From positions 3,348,001-3,412,000 of the forward strand of contig NZ_AP023087.1 of assembly GCF_045862395.1 (NCBI RefSeq): DNA of 64,000 nucleotides. The letters run 5' to 3'. The DNA is from Marinicellulosiphila megalodicopiae (GTDB lineage: Bacteria > Pseudomonadota > Gammaproteobacteria > Pseudomonadales > Natronospirillaceae). The notes beneath the pieces are model-generated. The model saw only the letters and a program-made list of their open reading frames with translations, searched no databases and was not told the DNA's origin. How positions within the stretch are numbered: the stretch's first letter is position 1; the number at the start of each line of letters is the position of its first letter. The position numbers and the translations under genes were made by a program. Positions 41,701 through 46,999 of the stretch are shown here, one piece after another.

Positions 41701-44700
41701 CATCCTCATCTTCTAACACCGTTATTTCGCGAGTAATCGTTAAATTACGATTCATTGCATCGTACGTACTCGTACTAATTTTATTATTGTTATATTCTTC
41801 TTTTACAACATTGCCATTGCCGTCATACCATTTTTCAAGATTGGACCAAGATCGGTCTGAACCCGAAACTAAACGGTTTAACCCATCGTAATTATAAGAA
41901 GAAACTTCAGTTTCATTATTAATTTCCTTAATCATCAACCCTAATTTATTGTAAATAAATTGCTGGCTATTTTTTTGAATTAATTTAACTTTTTCTTCTG
42001 GTGAAATATCTGAAACTTGATCATCTGCACTTATTTCATTTGGTAGAATTTGAGAGCGAATTAATGCGTATTTTTCTTCATTTGAAAATAATAATTTATG
42101 GCCTAATGCACTTACTGTTTCTACAAGTTCATTAAATTCGTTATAACGGTAACGAGTAATTTGTGCATGGGTATCATCGACACTCACATGTAATTCATTC
42201 GCATCGAATAATCTTACCCAATTTACATAAATGTTATATTCATCTGTTGGGCTTGTAGGAACAGAAGTAGTACTATGTCTTGCTTCCCAAATACTACCGT
42301 TATAAGTAATTTGATCGCCACGTAAATACGTTTTCCCTTCTTCCCATTGTGGAGCTTGATTCGGGTTTTGAATAGTATTAACACGGTCAATAATTGGCTG
42401 AACATTACCATGCTCATCAATTTCTTCATCAATCGTTATGTTAATTCTTACAGAGGTTTGGCGATTTAATTGGTCATAACTATAAGAAGTATATACCCAG
42501 TTTTCTGAACCATCTGCGCTATCTGTTTCATGCTTATGACGCATTAGAATTTTATTATTGCTTGCGTCATACCAATATGAAGACGTCACTCCATTTTCAT
42601 CAGTAACCGCTATCTGATTATTATTTGCGTCATATGCATACTGTCTTGTTGATGTCGTTAATGTAGATACATATTCCTGAGTGTCTTCATCAAACTCTAA
42701 CACTTCAGCTTCTGGTAAAATCTCAGTAACTAATCGATTTTTTAAATCGTAAATAAATTCAGATTTAATTTCACCACCCTGGTTACCCACCAAGATTTGT
42801 GAATTCATATTACCCACTTCATCGTAGGTATATTCAGTAGATGTATTATCTGGATTAGTTTGACGAATTAATTGGTTTTCTTCATCGTAAACAAATTCAG
42901 TAATTTGTTGCTTATGATCAAACGCAGTACCAGCTAATTGCACACCTGAAATAATTTTTACTCGATTGCCATTATCGTCAAACGACACTTTCGTTTCATG
43001 ACCATCTGCACTAATGGTTTTAATTAATAAGCCATCTTGATCATAAATAAATCGAGTGGTATGGCCATTATTATCATTTACCCAAATTTGACGGCCTTCG
43101 CCATCGTAACCGTATGTAGTTTCGTAACGAATTAACTGGTCGTTTACATCATTAACTTGTGTAGAAATCACTTTTACCAATTGATTCGCTGCATCATATT
43201 CGTAATTTGTCGTATGCCCACCTGCATTGGTCATTGACTTAACATTGCCATAGACATCATACGTATAAGATGTAACTCGATCTTTTGAAGTGTTTTCTTT
43301 CGAAACTAATGTTTCGGACATTAAGCGATTATTTGCATCGTATAAACGGCTAATGACATTATTATCAGCATTAGTGGTGGTTAAAATATTTCCAACGGCA
43401 TCGTAAGCATAAGTAGTAATATTTCCTTTGGCATCCTGCATACTCGCCATACGATGATCATTATCATAAACCATCGTAGTGACACCTTCGTTAGCATCTT
43501 GCGTAGTACGAAGATTACCAAATGCGTCATATACAAAATGAGTAGTACTTTCTTCTGCTGCGTCTAAAGCCTGAGTAATGCTCGTAACTTGTCCTAAATC
43601 ATCGTAAGTATATTGGGTTATTTGTTGAACAGTTTCACCATCTTGGTTTGTGACTGTCTTAATTTCTTGTTTTAATTGGCCGTAGTCTCCACCTGTTTCA
43701 TTTTTATAATACACATAATCAATTCTGTCGCCGCCTGCACTTAATGAATATTCAATTAATTGGGGATCATCAACATCATAAACATTACGACTTGTATATA
43801 AATCTAATAATTCTTGGCGATGTGTATCACTGATTGGATTTTCTTCATCAATAATCGCTTGATAACCCAATTCAACACGTAAATCTTGATAGTGCTCTTC
43901 GTTTGATGTAACTAATGCGTGTCCTACTGCCGAGATTACAGTCTCTAGGCGATTAGATTCGTTGTACGAGTACTCTATAACACTTCCATCGTTATCAATG
44001 AAGAATTGCAAGTTACCATTATCATCATAACGATATTCACTTCTAAATAACTCTTCTAAAGCAGCTTTAGCATCCGGGTTTTGATTTAATTCCGCAATAG
44101 ATTCAGCAAAACCTAATTCCACACGAAGCGCTCTCATTTCTGATGAATCAGAGCGTGTAATTGCCCAACCTTGAGCATCTAACTTAAATCTTAAATTATC
44201 ATCTTCATCATCATATTCATAAACAGTATGGTAACCATTTTGGTCAACCACTTCGACAATATTTCCATTATCATCTGTGGCATAAATCATACTGTGTTGA
44301 GCTAAAATACGTTGCTTCGTTAAAAGGTCATTACCTGATAAACCTTCTGAATGCCATTCATAATAGCCATTAGCATTACGCCAATCTCTATACTCTTGCT
44401 CGTTTGAGGTAGCTCTATTATTCCCTAAAGCATCGACAACTTGAGTACGCGCATATTCTGTTCCTGTCACCCAATCTAAAGAAGAAAAACCTTCAAACGT
44501 ATGAGTCACTGTCACTTCTTTTTCAGGAATAACCACCTTTTCCCAAACATTTGCTATACCAGGAATATCACTTGCTTGAGCGTACCATTTTGAACGATAA
44601 AGATTATCTTCATAAATTACATATTGACCGCCCGAGTTATAAACTTTGCTTTCCCACTGCATAGCAAACTCTGCCGCTTCATGCCCGGTATAATCTAATT

Positions 44701-45691
44701 CCGTCCCTAAAACCTCAACAAAGGTTTCATCTTTCTTTAATTCAATTTGATTAATGTCATCGTATAAAAAAGTAGTTTCATTGCCATCTGCATCTTTATA
44801 GCTTGATACAAGAATCACTTCTTCATTATCGATGGTTTTAACTACGTACGAGAACTCAATTGAGCGAGCAATATCATTAGAACCATCTGATTTGGTTTGC
44901 GGATAATCAATCTTGCTTAGCAAACCATCATTATTGTAAGAATAGGTAGTGACATCATCATTAAAATCGGTACTGGTTTTTAATTTGCCGATATTTGTAC
45001 CTGAGTCATAATAAGTGTATGACACCAAAATCGACTCACCTGCAGCAGATTCACCTTCCGCTAATTCACCTTTTAAAGCTGCTTCATTTTTATCAGTTGT
45101 AATCGAAGTTAATTTGCCAGCGGTATAATTAAAAGTAATGTTATGGTCATTGCTGTCATTAATTAATTTTAAATTATCACCATCATACTCATAAGAAATT
45201 TGGTAGCCGTTAGTATCTGTTTTAGAAGTTATATTATTACTCGAATCAAATTGCCAAACAGATTGGTCGGAAGTTAATAAAGACCAGCCACCCTCATTTA
45301 ACTGCGTTAGAATTTCATATGCACCCGCACCATCTGTCGAAGCATAAGTACGTGGTGATTCATCACCATTATGTTTAAATTCCTTTTTAGTACCATCACC
45401 ATATACAACTCGTATTAATGAACTATCATTTTCATCCACTTCTACATTAACAGAAGCTGATAAACGCCAGTCTTCTGATTGAGAGTTATAAGTTCTATTT
45501 AATAAAAAGTCTTCACCTGAACTGGCTAAGAAAGCATCTCGAGTAGAATAAACAAGATTGCCCTTTGCGGCATTTACAAACACACCACCTTCTTGTTGAC
45601 CTGCTGCGGCCGTTTGATCGTTACGTCCTAATGTTGCTAAAGTTGAGTCCAATAAACCTAATTGTGCGCCGCCGATGATAGATGCTGACAT
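23732..45691 (-). CDS. Giant YD-repeat polymorphic toxin (7,319 aa) with Hint and HNH tip
   Basis: One unbroken frame of 21,960 bp encodes about 0.8 MDa. A GGAG ribosome site precedes the ATG at 45691. The N-terminus has no signal peptide and shows the Rhs-type start GGVFVNAAKGNLVYSTRD followed by NRTYNS (about residues 35-70). YD repeats (Y-D/N-x-x-G-N, many dozens) fill about 150-4650 and 5400-6150. Two chitin-binding-like modules interrupt them (about 340-385 and 1110-1160). A fibronectin-III-like and strand-rich region spans about 4710-5350. A LysM domain (about 6173-6228), a hydrophobic stretch (about 6259-6318) and a helical region follow. A Hint pretoxin domain runs from CFTAGTTVQ (about 6947) to WVHN (about 7084). 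The tip (about 7087-7319) has SPDHVVPV and NMPSMYNQSKGG, fitting an HNH nuclease. Typical Rhs toxins have about 1,500 residues. The export route is unknown. Confidence 0.92.
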   Translation of the reverse strand: MSASIIGGAQLGLLDSTLATLGRNDQTAAAGQQEGGVFVNAAKGNLVYSTRDAFLASSGEDFLLNRTYNSQSEDWRLSASVNVEVDENDSSLIRVVYGDGTKKEFKHNGDESPRTYASTDGAGAYEILTQLNEGGWSLLTSDQSVWQFDSSNNITSKTDTNGYQISYEYDGDNLKLINDSNDHNITFNYTAGKLTSITTDKNEAALKGELAEGESAAGESILVSYTYYDSGTNIGKLKTSTDFNDDVTTYSYNNDGLLSKIDYPQTKSDGSNDIARSIEFSYVVKTIDNEEVILVSSYKDADGNETTFLYDDINQIELKKDETFVEVLGTELDYTGHEAAEFAMQWESKVYNSGGQYVIYEDNLYRSKWYAQASDIPGIANVWEKVVIPEKEVTVTHTFEGFSSLDWVTGTEYARTQVVDALGNNRATSNEQEYRDWRNANGYYEWHSEGLSGNDLLTKQRILAQHSMIYATDDNGNIVEVVDQNGYHTVYEYDDEDDNLRFKLDAQGWAITRSDSSEMRALRVELGFAESIAELNQNPDAKAALEELFRSEYRYDDNGNLQFFIDNDGSVIEYSYNESNRLETVISAVGHALVTSNEEHYQDLRVELGYQAIIDEENPISDTHRQELLDLYTSRNVYDVDDPQLIEYSLSAGGDRIDYVYYKNETGGDYGQLKQEIKTVTNQDGETVQQITQYTYDDLGQVTSITQALDAAEESTTHFVYDAFGNLRTTQDANEGVTTMVYDNDHRMASMQDAKGNITTYAYDAVGNILTTTNADNNVISRLYDANNRLMSETLVSKENTSKDRVTSYTYDVYGNVKSMTNAGGHTTNYEYDAANQLVKVISTQVNDVNDQLIRYETTYGYDGEGRQIWVNDNNGHTTRFIYDQDGLLIKTISADGHETKVSFDDNGNRVKIISGVQLAGTAFDHKQQITEFVYDEENQLIRQTNPDNTSTEYTYDEVGNMNSQILVGNQGGEIKSEFIYDLKNRLVTEILPEAEVLEFDEDTQEYVSTLTTSTRQYAYDANNNQIAVTDENGVTSSYWYDASNNKILMRHKHETDSADGSENWVYTSYSYDQLNRQTSVRINITIDEEIDEHGNVQPIIDRVNTIQNPNQAPQWEEGKTYLRGDQITYNGSIWEARHSTTSVPTSPTDEYNIYVNWVRLFDANELHVSVDDTHAQITRYRYNEFNELVETVSALGHKLLFSNEEKYALIRSQILPNEISADDQVSDISPEEKVKLIQKNSQQFIYNKLGLMIKEINNETEVSSYNYDGLNRLVSGSDRSWSNLEKWYDGNGNVVKEEYNNNKISTSTYDAMNRNLTITREITVLEDEDGAPIYPLITTNVYDTFGNLLEEIKNKDVQQFNANGYLHNMEVSTSYLYDNMNRMTSMFDQEQKEVSYQYDEFGRRWKVTDANGNTTETLYNSRNQIIKAVDALTNETKFEYDAVGNQLRIQDPRDNYTSFVYDFQNKVTETHQLVDGETRITKVIYDDFGRQSTVVTGFGSNDEVKTHFEYRADNLVDKVTDAQGNEITHTYDQLSRKISTEDQNGNVTQWEYDQLNRLEKTTDALGNETRISSYDANNNVTGTYDAKNQYTKFYYDASSNLLETTDAGNNLVKIAYDKLERQSKIFNPDGSVAQSFTYYDDGQLRTQSDALGNTTTYYYDDNNNMIREVNALDHETRYVYDALNRVSIIVDAQGHPTQYRYDESGNRVQVISGGTFVEAAIVNGEEVAAHVVGGIVQQTSIYNEANEIQYQIDGEGYVTQFIYTAAGKIESQITYNANVTSPTKIDDTLEDSISDQLDSFIENLNETNIKSENSFIYDELGRLAYQIDGELGLKKVEYDLVGNVIASSQFEQPLTTRTLIESEISNQIDGNSDQVEQRSQTIYDALNRPVYQISAEGYVTEIKYDALGNVTDTYSYGAKAELDSELNVILEDDILVFAGANDEGFINETRHTHFEYNFRNQVILETSPGGIVTEYKYDNIGNRTDIIEALGLPEERTTHFVYDAANRLTDQFQAFETEDQVQTHFELNELGQIRQKIEAYETENARTTDFVYYDNNRLRMTTVTLNDTEEFDTYQQYDAVGNVVLSVSGDITIDGDNFTADQNARTSTYDYDANNRLTDQFTTLENAYTNDEGQLIEAVIRHDKHVYGALGNKTSSTNAYGTEEARITSYVYDADSRLAFMTDGENNVTQYIYDGADNLVTQTSGYDTDDAKTVEYKYDLDNRRTDMIAAQKLVDAEGNYTIDNVTHYEYDAVGNLTDQFTGYGLSGNNLLGEDTQKHTQFEYDLLNRQTAIVTGEGNRTEFVFDDLNRQTEIHTWVQTAPGVEEEAIQRFWYNNLDQNTHTLSAFGYLTVQEFNEFGQVTDSFLFKDTITLTDVTVAPVKPATTQIVDGVEVTTAIINHYEYDAAGRLTSMTDPIKTTAYEYNLLSDMVVQRDAAGTILERISTFKFDDAGRLTDQTIAIGVETQEVNGEYEVVLDNQTNQPVLNYDEAVSTHYELNVHGQTQHRFDNYSVAIDAQSGEEVVSYGAKTTYFYDGNGRVEDEISRDVKTYIDGNTDDFELVNIGTRKYYDAHGNVSSTVTFQYEFFDDGRIQSAGGRSGQEITNFIYNDDNKLLTETKHGNPSLYNITTSYGYDSAGNMTSTIKGMGENSVVSSYIYDLDNRQKMILEGGLDTTDYKVATEFEFDSSGNVVTKKSGNLPVQDELDTRLVESFEYDLAGRLTKKTNASEGALQNVTHYEYDIFNNVITETNGLNSANEQITTRRFDDGSRLEFEIISGEFKTTHVYDALGRLTDIKTENTELADGIQTQAFEYDIKGNQTKAVDSLGFGTVMTYNWQNQIETQRSGEFLLTVTDDNSDLKAKEHISQMEYEYDSRGRKIKETQVHFDANNNESNIENVFNYNSFDKLVTAVYGLMPNNNAISRMEYLYLSDGQLFKETNNGIETFYRYHNSGLLEFKSSSDYSVSPENYPRTDYIYDSAGRVSEETLQLSANEFTTTKYEYDEFGNLEFKIEGFGQVDDQGRDISRQMQYIYDNENRVILEKIRLFNTDSSSSDEYMWIDQAGYSYDNLGNLTSQSTWVMTQDAEGVDQLEQARALMFYNNLNQQTLSVSPEGYVTQTHYDGHGNVKDVYSAQLPLTTKLDDDTTYSASEIEAFLPENNTFIHQEFEYDDLNRQTASISHYGDGAFMRYESEYDGAGNVINQHQIGKESATSDEVSVTTHFEFDDLNRQTDVYVAYGTIDQVRTYFEYNSLNQISAQFENYQVIDGVESWGRKTESTYNGRGQLLTQKVGVTDEQGEYSENYFVNKYDEFGQLAYSATGKYIPSTVVEDEVTDIPNQEFNILNGENIVVDNMVDGFITVNTYDLAGRMLTQTQGEGDEQTVTTYEYDFAGNKTRDILGYETGKEIIVDYRYDLQNRLSAQIKNDVNENGEPVTFTTAYNYDNSGNLLTQIVGVELEPEDKHQVTQYRYDEQNRVVFMQDAEGYITTYQYDSLGNVIAESKEGQVQQNYYNEIGQLEIKISSGGTKQVNTYDELGRLESTTTGWAEDTDVLNDDFAVDNVDTEIDESDVRTTTYGYDLRGNQTKITDAEGYTANIHYDWMNNQTYVKSGSYELVAGDEGFNQDKLDRVLEVEMSFAYNELGQMTSSTDALETITEFYYDALGNRTETIEGVLIIDGIKDRDADRVHHKVTTFDSVGRESEVRNAAGGYVLNAYNSLGQLETVTVLREGVAPTIGSELTEDAVVNLTSYTYNGRGMQTSSIIDMGNGFKNFEMHTVYDAFGNVAASIKGKLSQDDGQSQAMSYEYDKLNRKTKETDGEQVVTNFEYDAYGNNIRLEKAGAITYLIYNNANQLSATLDPVENLSIYNYDSVGNVINSVQFKNMLTYGYNEGSIFASDETKNDILQAAQDGKLVWNDEDQTLASDIQVFDLSTAFDRQSTSSEYDGNNNVKTTESSLGYRVGASSNTQNVYDSQGNLITETQIPTYGTDTRTTTFVYDNASRLIETYDSVANATAVVVNAQTGEKSYSEGVKTSYTYDEFNNKTSETLQAFDAPNINNTFRTTEYVYDKANRELISVSDRKNIEQDFEGWTEQELAEYRAVPGLEIVQAYSYDLAGNKVEFIEAAQINYDQDNGISLVEGSGIVTSYTHFANGLVKTESQIIKVFTDEEGNKSEVAREQVSTTTYKYDAAANMVSKVDPRDVEYTFEYDNKGQLLVEVMPYVDITRAVYNSVTENYEWETITAETLEENEERITREHTYDAFGNEIQVTDASGYSVTQWFDANNRLIAFADATNVLTTYEYDGYNNKTKEHFYNEFQTSEIHEILANQVNEAPVGVENNKVTTTYNYDILGQLKDVFYAETEVSELVYDVNDVATGVTSNSESLRESFGYDQWGNQTTLVDKNGATTYKFYDANNRVSAEVDSEGFMTFFEYDRQDNIVKQVSYIEEKYDASKHDLTLGEPVLTSKSLATYREFDTANRLITETTGQETFWEVKDVNGTISLVESDTQAYVTAYTYDDRGNQLSRTRAAGSNQELTEYYFYDDAGRVELFIDPAGVVTHSGFDKNGNITSDKVYFDKITATTQSFFDAFENQNISVIVEFLKENTTNDKETSYIYNAHNRAESKTLALTEEDILTNYRYDAVGNKTQEEVLEFDSIKTKYTNLSTYDVDLDNLNSTSYWSHNGNGEINIAKEPSGSATFKTFDARGNVESAYTGQADTKLVNEININQPASLISGLQFTWPEMEEVSSWKLYISTNELPRDLNDVDGLAVINLSAATTSYVYESATPGETYFVRLVAVDDAQNKRSTGQIETKHAPLPINQSWSAANSDDANLSFEFNHIVSNVSLDIGNDTYTFSANGLTYTSEVIANIAQLSGEYTLNWEFEGATFSSQVQLGSQSPFTYVEANINFERDYNNVFDYETNQFIQIDSGTGDFTFTIDANSLPSDATEVKVYLYNSQIEDRFNPGSIIFDEEHIRSVEATTELYQFALSNVSTGKLEDYPISEVRFAVKQQGEWNDIVAHDFNFTENTVDIKNAITLASESTNDIWLNVNRSNSEIFNKNTSLTGKYAIIETQFDETYDVYMGEQLLDHHVVTVSDAPFMVHVLDFFGNPKLDDNGDEILVESSSQKNIIFNIELTPEQKALVANNEIFVSSRIVGASSWEDESSHNLTGSNSQVTLLEDDETNKQYKLSYKTVDGDEIDFEIIEIEIDLATTINKLVTGAHVISVTNSPVMIDGPEIDEETDLPIQIASTIEEYLNFNIKLNVEELNLLGAGDIQIASRINNESSWDDISSNNVINGETSFNIIENIGSQKQYKLYFTATDGKEVLLDIILLDGNNTDLNITRTQASFDVDTIILNSSLSSNNDSISVEPGYRSDESISLTNLSVTPNWTVIDSEITQKVQGNETGYYTTYQYDNSGNLTGTNENDGVWRTFKNDAYGNAIQTVKVGVEGNTSDTITEYSQFDSKGNKTAQYDMAVTYASTGSTVQSITTMQYDGANNVVKENYSNGSYREFEYNIFNVETKNTLQYDVGSAKISIETLLDIHSREIIKKDGAGVGLGETSESPNQQETGVGTAKVYNTLGKVTKEYLVNADGSLSQDIFKEYEVDNFGRVTKQIEMANVSQAINYQYNQADQVTHISKGDNELRTSFELDSQGNQVGITYENGVVRTQVFNRSGQVVHTKIQRNETTSGNNATKQITTTTHYDVLGNELSTIDEMGYITSKTYGAFGRVLTQTNANGHVKTFEYDDFGRVTREYTVVASVITTDIAKDYDVLGRLILVNDIKESTSTRYTYDVDGNRATERLSAKDGFTQSMSYKFDARGNMTDVTIVDSEDTTKTVNWQYDDGNKLLEVTSTYGTTTDKETYRYNDKGQLQSILENGSEIINYTYYANGQIKTATNKSADSDNTATKTYFYNANGLILKATWSGWISTWSYDSRGNLTKYVEITKSNYDAALSEESVSDQNKAITNNAAFYQESKFTTDNQKWKTTSYDVRGLTGDEKKETKVQTTTMTLDNKGRSTKNHISDGGDLDYYTNIGYNRLGNKTSEITNSSNMEHVKATNSRFTYNANGNLTQVKIDKSGDTTASTKTFVLNNDGQIIKKNVVGGNINAEDDDNDAVRSNGVVGEYYYANGNQIGRSEHLLNDDGNREGSRTTELATGAFRLVQVPGDDNPTAGISSYTAQGGETLQQVAANMLGNANLWFVIAQANGLDANSTLVAGQTIEIPQSVESVKIDSSTHKQYSESEIVGSTTPGLDQVPPKPSKCQQVMAVVAVIAIVVVAGILTAGVGAVFAAGLGGGVIATVVGFAVAGAIIAAGASIVKQVATSVILTGKLPEEIDWDAVKEEAIAGAIAGAASGFGAAAKLADVTAGWAKVLKLTQLAINTGTQIHQNTDPETGDVDNQIGIVAKALIGAYGIAGPVSDGTSFVSKASKIYNEYEGYVTPWKDIAVKAIDGEELESADWIDAIGGTITNFLDRNIIRDDENTFAGSLKGAALRTGIAAGFALAASNEDEEAGFDFFKNYAGQQFGTAIGNGIANIDFGAGSLTSFRDNSTAKYYERGEIRNSANQYSEKNNLDKHQQTSLTRRIKDGQYDGKSGSSLEFALNKDFNAQYLADQQANAESRGQGMQAYRKNEALLNTKIIADIDAKDAKKLESMKNSAISRGQGMQAVQEEQAQRLAELNKIDNMQQSMLERAAGVQAYRDKMENDNRVFYDNVLYDEEQANLAQMQLEKKLQAELEYKKANQLKTTTSNYWSEQSDSVELDGSLANFGKIMFFDTMGALGNVGTSLIGGGGDLIDDPKKFVTGNAKAVANFGPDMFNGAVGLVKLTADGYVEIAQIVTGDEEFGQFFLDSEAYQIEPLFKLDEGETVGSLIGSLATGKIITDAPKLASKFSKVDDLADAGTVAKTAKIDDLVDAGTAVKTAKADQKLLRTEANAKTVEEASLITQGKACFTAGTTVQTNNGLKAIEDFAIGDQVLARDEQTGEITYKRVINTKQTKQQQIYKVEIQNHAGKVETYATTEEHPFWIKDHGWVRAADLTEGNVLVDSENRDAIVLSMIKTDEIETVYNIEVLGFHTYFVGELNIWVHNANCWAVDLKDKLDKGEISKSEYVDKVNTYKKLENKLGEDNVQNYTVSSTKGGIVISRKDKTVGEKLRLDRDGNVTVAGKDDLEFSTTTQKMRNESNAVGSEYVNPYTNKVETVTQKMVDDGIKFSPDHVVPVKDIKQMKGFDKLSKEDQMKVIYHDSNIQNMPSMYNQSKGGKNLNSGDKWNSYDGTNTKVDNQFNHGKTEFDKGYLKDLKQAQFDQQKILQSLIKQLNKSNK

Positions 45692-46148
45692 ATTACTCTC
45701 CGTAAAAACTTCAAAGATGAAGGTATAAAATATTTAAGTTACCTATTAATCATGTGTTTTTAGAAAGTGTTTAATAAAAAAGTGAAATTAATTTGATTTA
45801 TTTAGAATATGGTCTACATGCTCCTTTTTGCGCCGTTATTAGATCCGATTCAGAACTTCGATTTTTTAAATCGGATAAACTAAAGTTACAATGATCTAAC
45901 CTTTCAATCTCTTTTAAGCCGTAAGTGAGCTCCTAATACCTTTTTTATTACCTAAAACTCCTAAGTAGTATAGTGATTTACATGTTACTCCCTTTGATCT
46001 CTACAAAAGACCCGAATCATTGTTTGCATCTGATATTTTGTAAGCTGATTATGTATGCCACATCATAGTTTGGCCACCCATACACAGCAAAGTTTGACCA
46101 CCTTGCTACAAGCCTTTTGATATAAGGGCTAGAGTGAAATCAGGCTAA
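45692..46148. other. Boundary between toxin locus and defence island
   Basis: These 457 bp contain no credible gene. The promoter of the giant toxin must lie in the part next to 45691, where the ribosome site (GGAG, 45704-45701) is the only firm signal. The part near 46148 carries two imperfect AGTTTG-CCACC repeats resembling terminal repeats of transposable elements. A broken AGCC...GGCT stem follows at about 46112-46131. Confidence 0.4.
46067..46102. repeat. Pair of 12-bp direct repeats, possible relic of an element end
   Basis: AGTTTGGCCACC (46067-46078) and AGTTTGACCACC (46091-46102) match at 11 of 12 positions and are 24 bp apart. Multiple short repeats of this kind are found at the ends of IS21-like elements, and the position at the junction of two accessory blocks fits a scar. 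No transposase gene is present beside it. Confidence 0.35.
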
Positions 46149-46988
46149 TTATTTAGAGATTTCACGTATAAACAAATGGCCAACTGCACAATTTGGACAT
46201 TCTAAAGAATGACGCTTCATATCAGACCATTTGTGCTGACATTGAGTGCATTGGTAATAATAACTTCTATATATGTCCTCCGGTAATTCAGATGGAGGGC
46301 ATTTGTGCTTTTTGATTGCATCATTGAGTTTAAAACTTTCATTTGGATGATATAACCAAACCCGCTCACCATCATTAAGAATAAAATCAGATACAGCATC
46401 AGAGAATCTAAGGGATCGATCGACTTTAATCTCTTGCGATTCAAATAAATCCAAACTAATACTTAAGACGCCCATTTTTTTCTGCTTAATGGTATTGATC
46501 CCGCTAAAATCAGGGGATGGCTTTTTCTTATGTGTAAATAATATTAAAACGCTGTGAGAACCTACCCTCAAAGCATAATCAAATATTATATTATCGAAAG
46601 TCATTTTTGTTTCTACAGATTCAATTTTTAGATCAGTCGCTTCAGTAATTGTAATACTTTCATTTTTTAGTGGGCAGCATTCATATTTATGAGTCAATTC
46701 GTAATCGGCAGTTCGAAAAAATTTACCTGGTAATGATTTGGCAAGTTCCATTGCCATCATTGATACAGCTACCGCGCCACTAAAATCGCAACGATTCTCT
46801 GGGATAGCATTAATATGCTTTGAATCATGTGCAAAATGGGTTCTATTAATTGTAGAGTGCCTCGAAAGCAACGGTGCCTTACATCCAGGGCATTTACAAT
46901 TACACGCTCTGCCTTTTTTAGCATCTTCTGGTTCTATTATTTCATCTGTGTCGATTTCGATTCCGAAGGGTATTAATAAGTCTGACAT
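46149..46988 (-). CDS. CoiA-like zinc-binding protein in a RavA-ViaA operon
   Basis: The product (279 aa from ATG 46988) starts with a zinc-finger-like unit, CNCKCPGCKAPLLSRH followed by THFAH, which is the N-terminal signature of CoiA-like nuclease-family proteins. The middle (IIFDYALRVGSHSVLILFTHKK) sits where CoiA proteins carry a PD-(D/E)XK core, but the catalytic acid-x-lysine pattern is not convincing. The C-terminus has a second zinc ribbon (CTQC, then CPNC). I prefer ATG 46988, 11 bases past the stop of the HEPN gene; an upstream ATG at 47021 would overlap that gene by 22 bp. It is the last gene of ravA-viaA-HEPN-CoiA, suggesting a nucleic-acid-binding partner of the ATPase complex. 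Confidence 0.65.
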   Translation of the reverse strand: MSDLLIPFGIEIDTDEIIEPEDAKKGRACNCKCPGCKAPLLSRHSTINRTHFAHDSKHINAIPENRCDFSGAVAVSMMAMELAKSLPGKFFRTADYELTHKYECCPLKNESITITEATDLKIESVETKMTFDNIIFDYALRVGSHSVLILFTHKKKPSPDFSGINTIKQKKMGVLSISLDLFESQEIKVDRSLRFSDAVSDFILNDGERVWLYHPNESFKLNDAIKKHKCPPSELPEDIYRSYYYQCTQCQHKWSDMKRHSLECPNCAVGHLFIREISK

Positions 46989-46999
46989 GGCTAAACCCG

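Noticed and set aside
42223..42432. Minus-strand frame of 69 codons in another frame of the giant gene
   Set aside because: It overlaps the second chitin-binding-like module in a different frame, has no ribosome site and no similarity.
23732..45691. Tandem nucleotide repeats within the giant gene as an assembly artefact
   Set aside because: The YD repeats are similar at protein level but diverged in DNA; no long exact tandem copies were noticed, and the frame is open throughout, so collapse or false joining is not suggested by the sequence.
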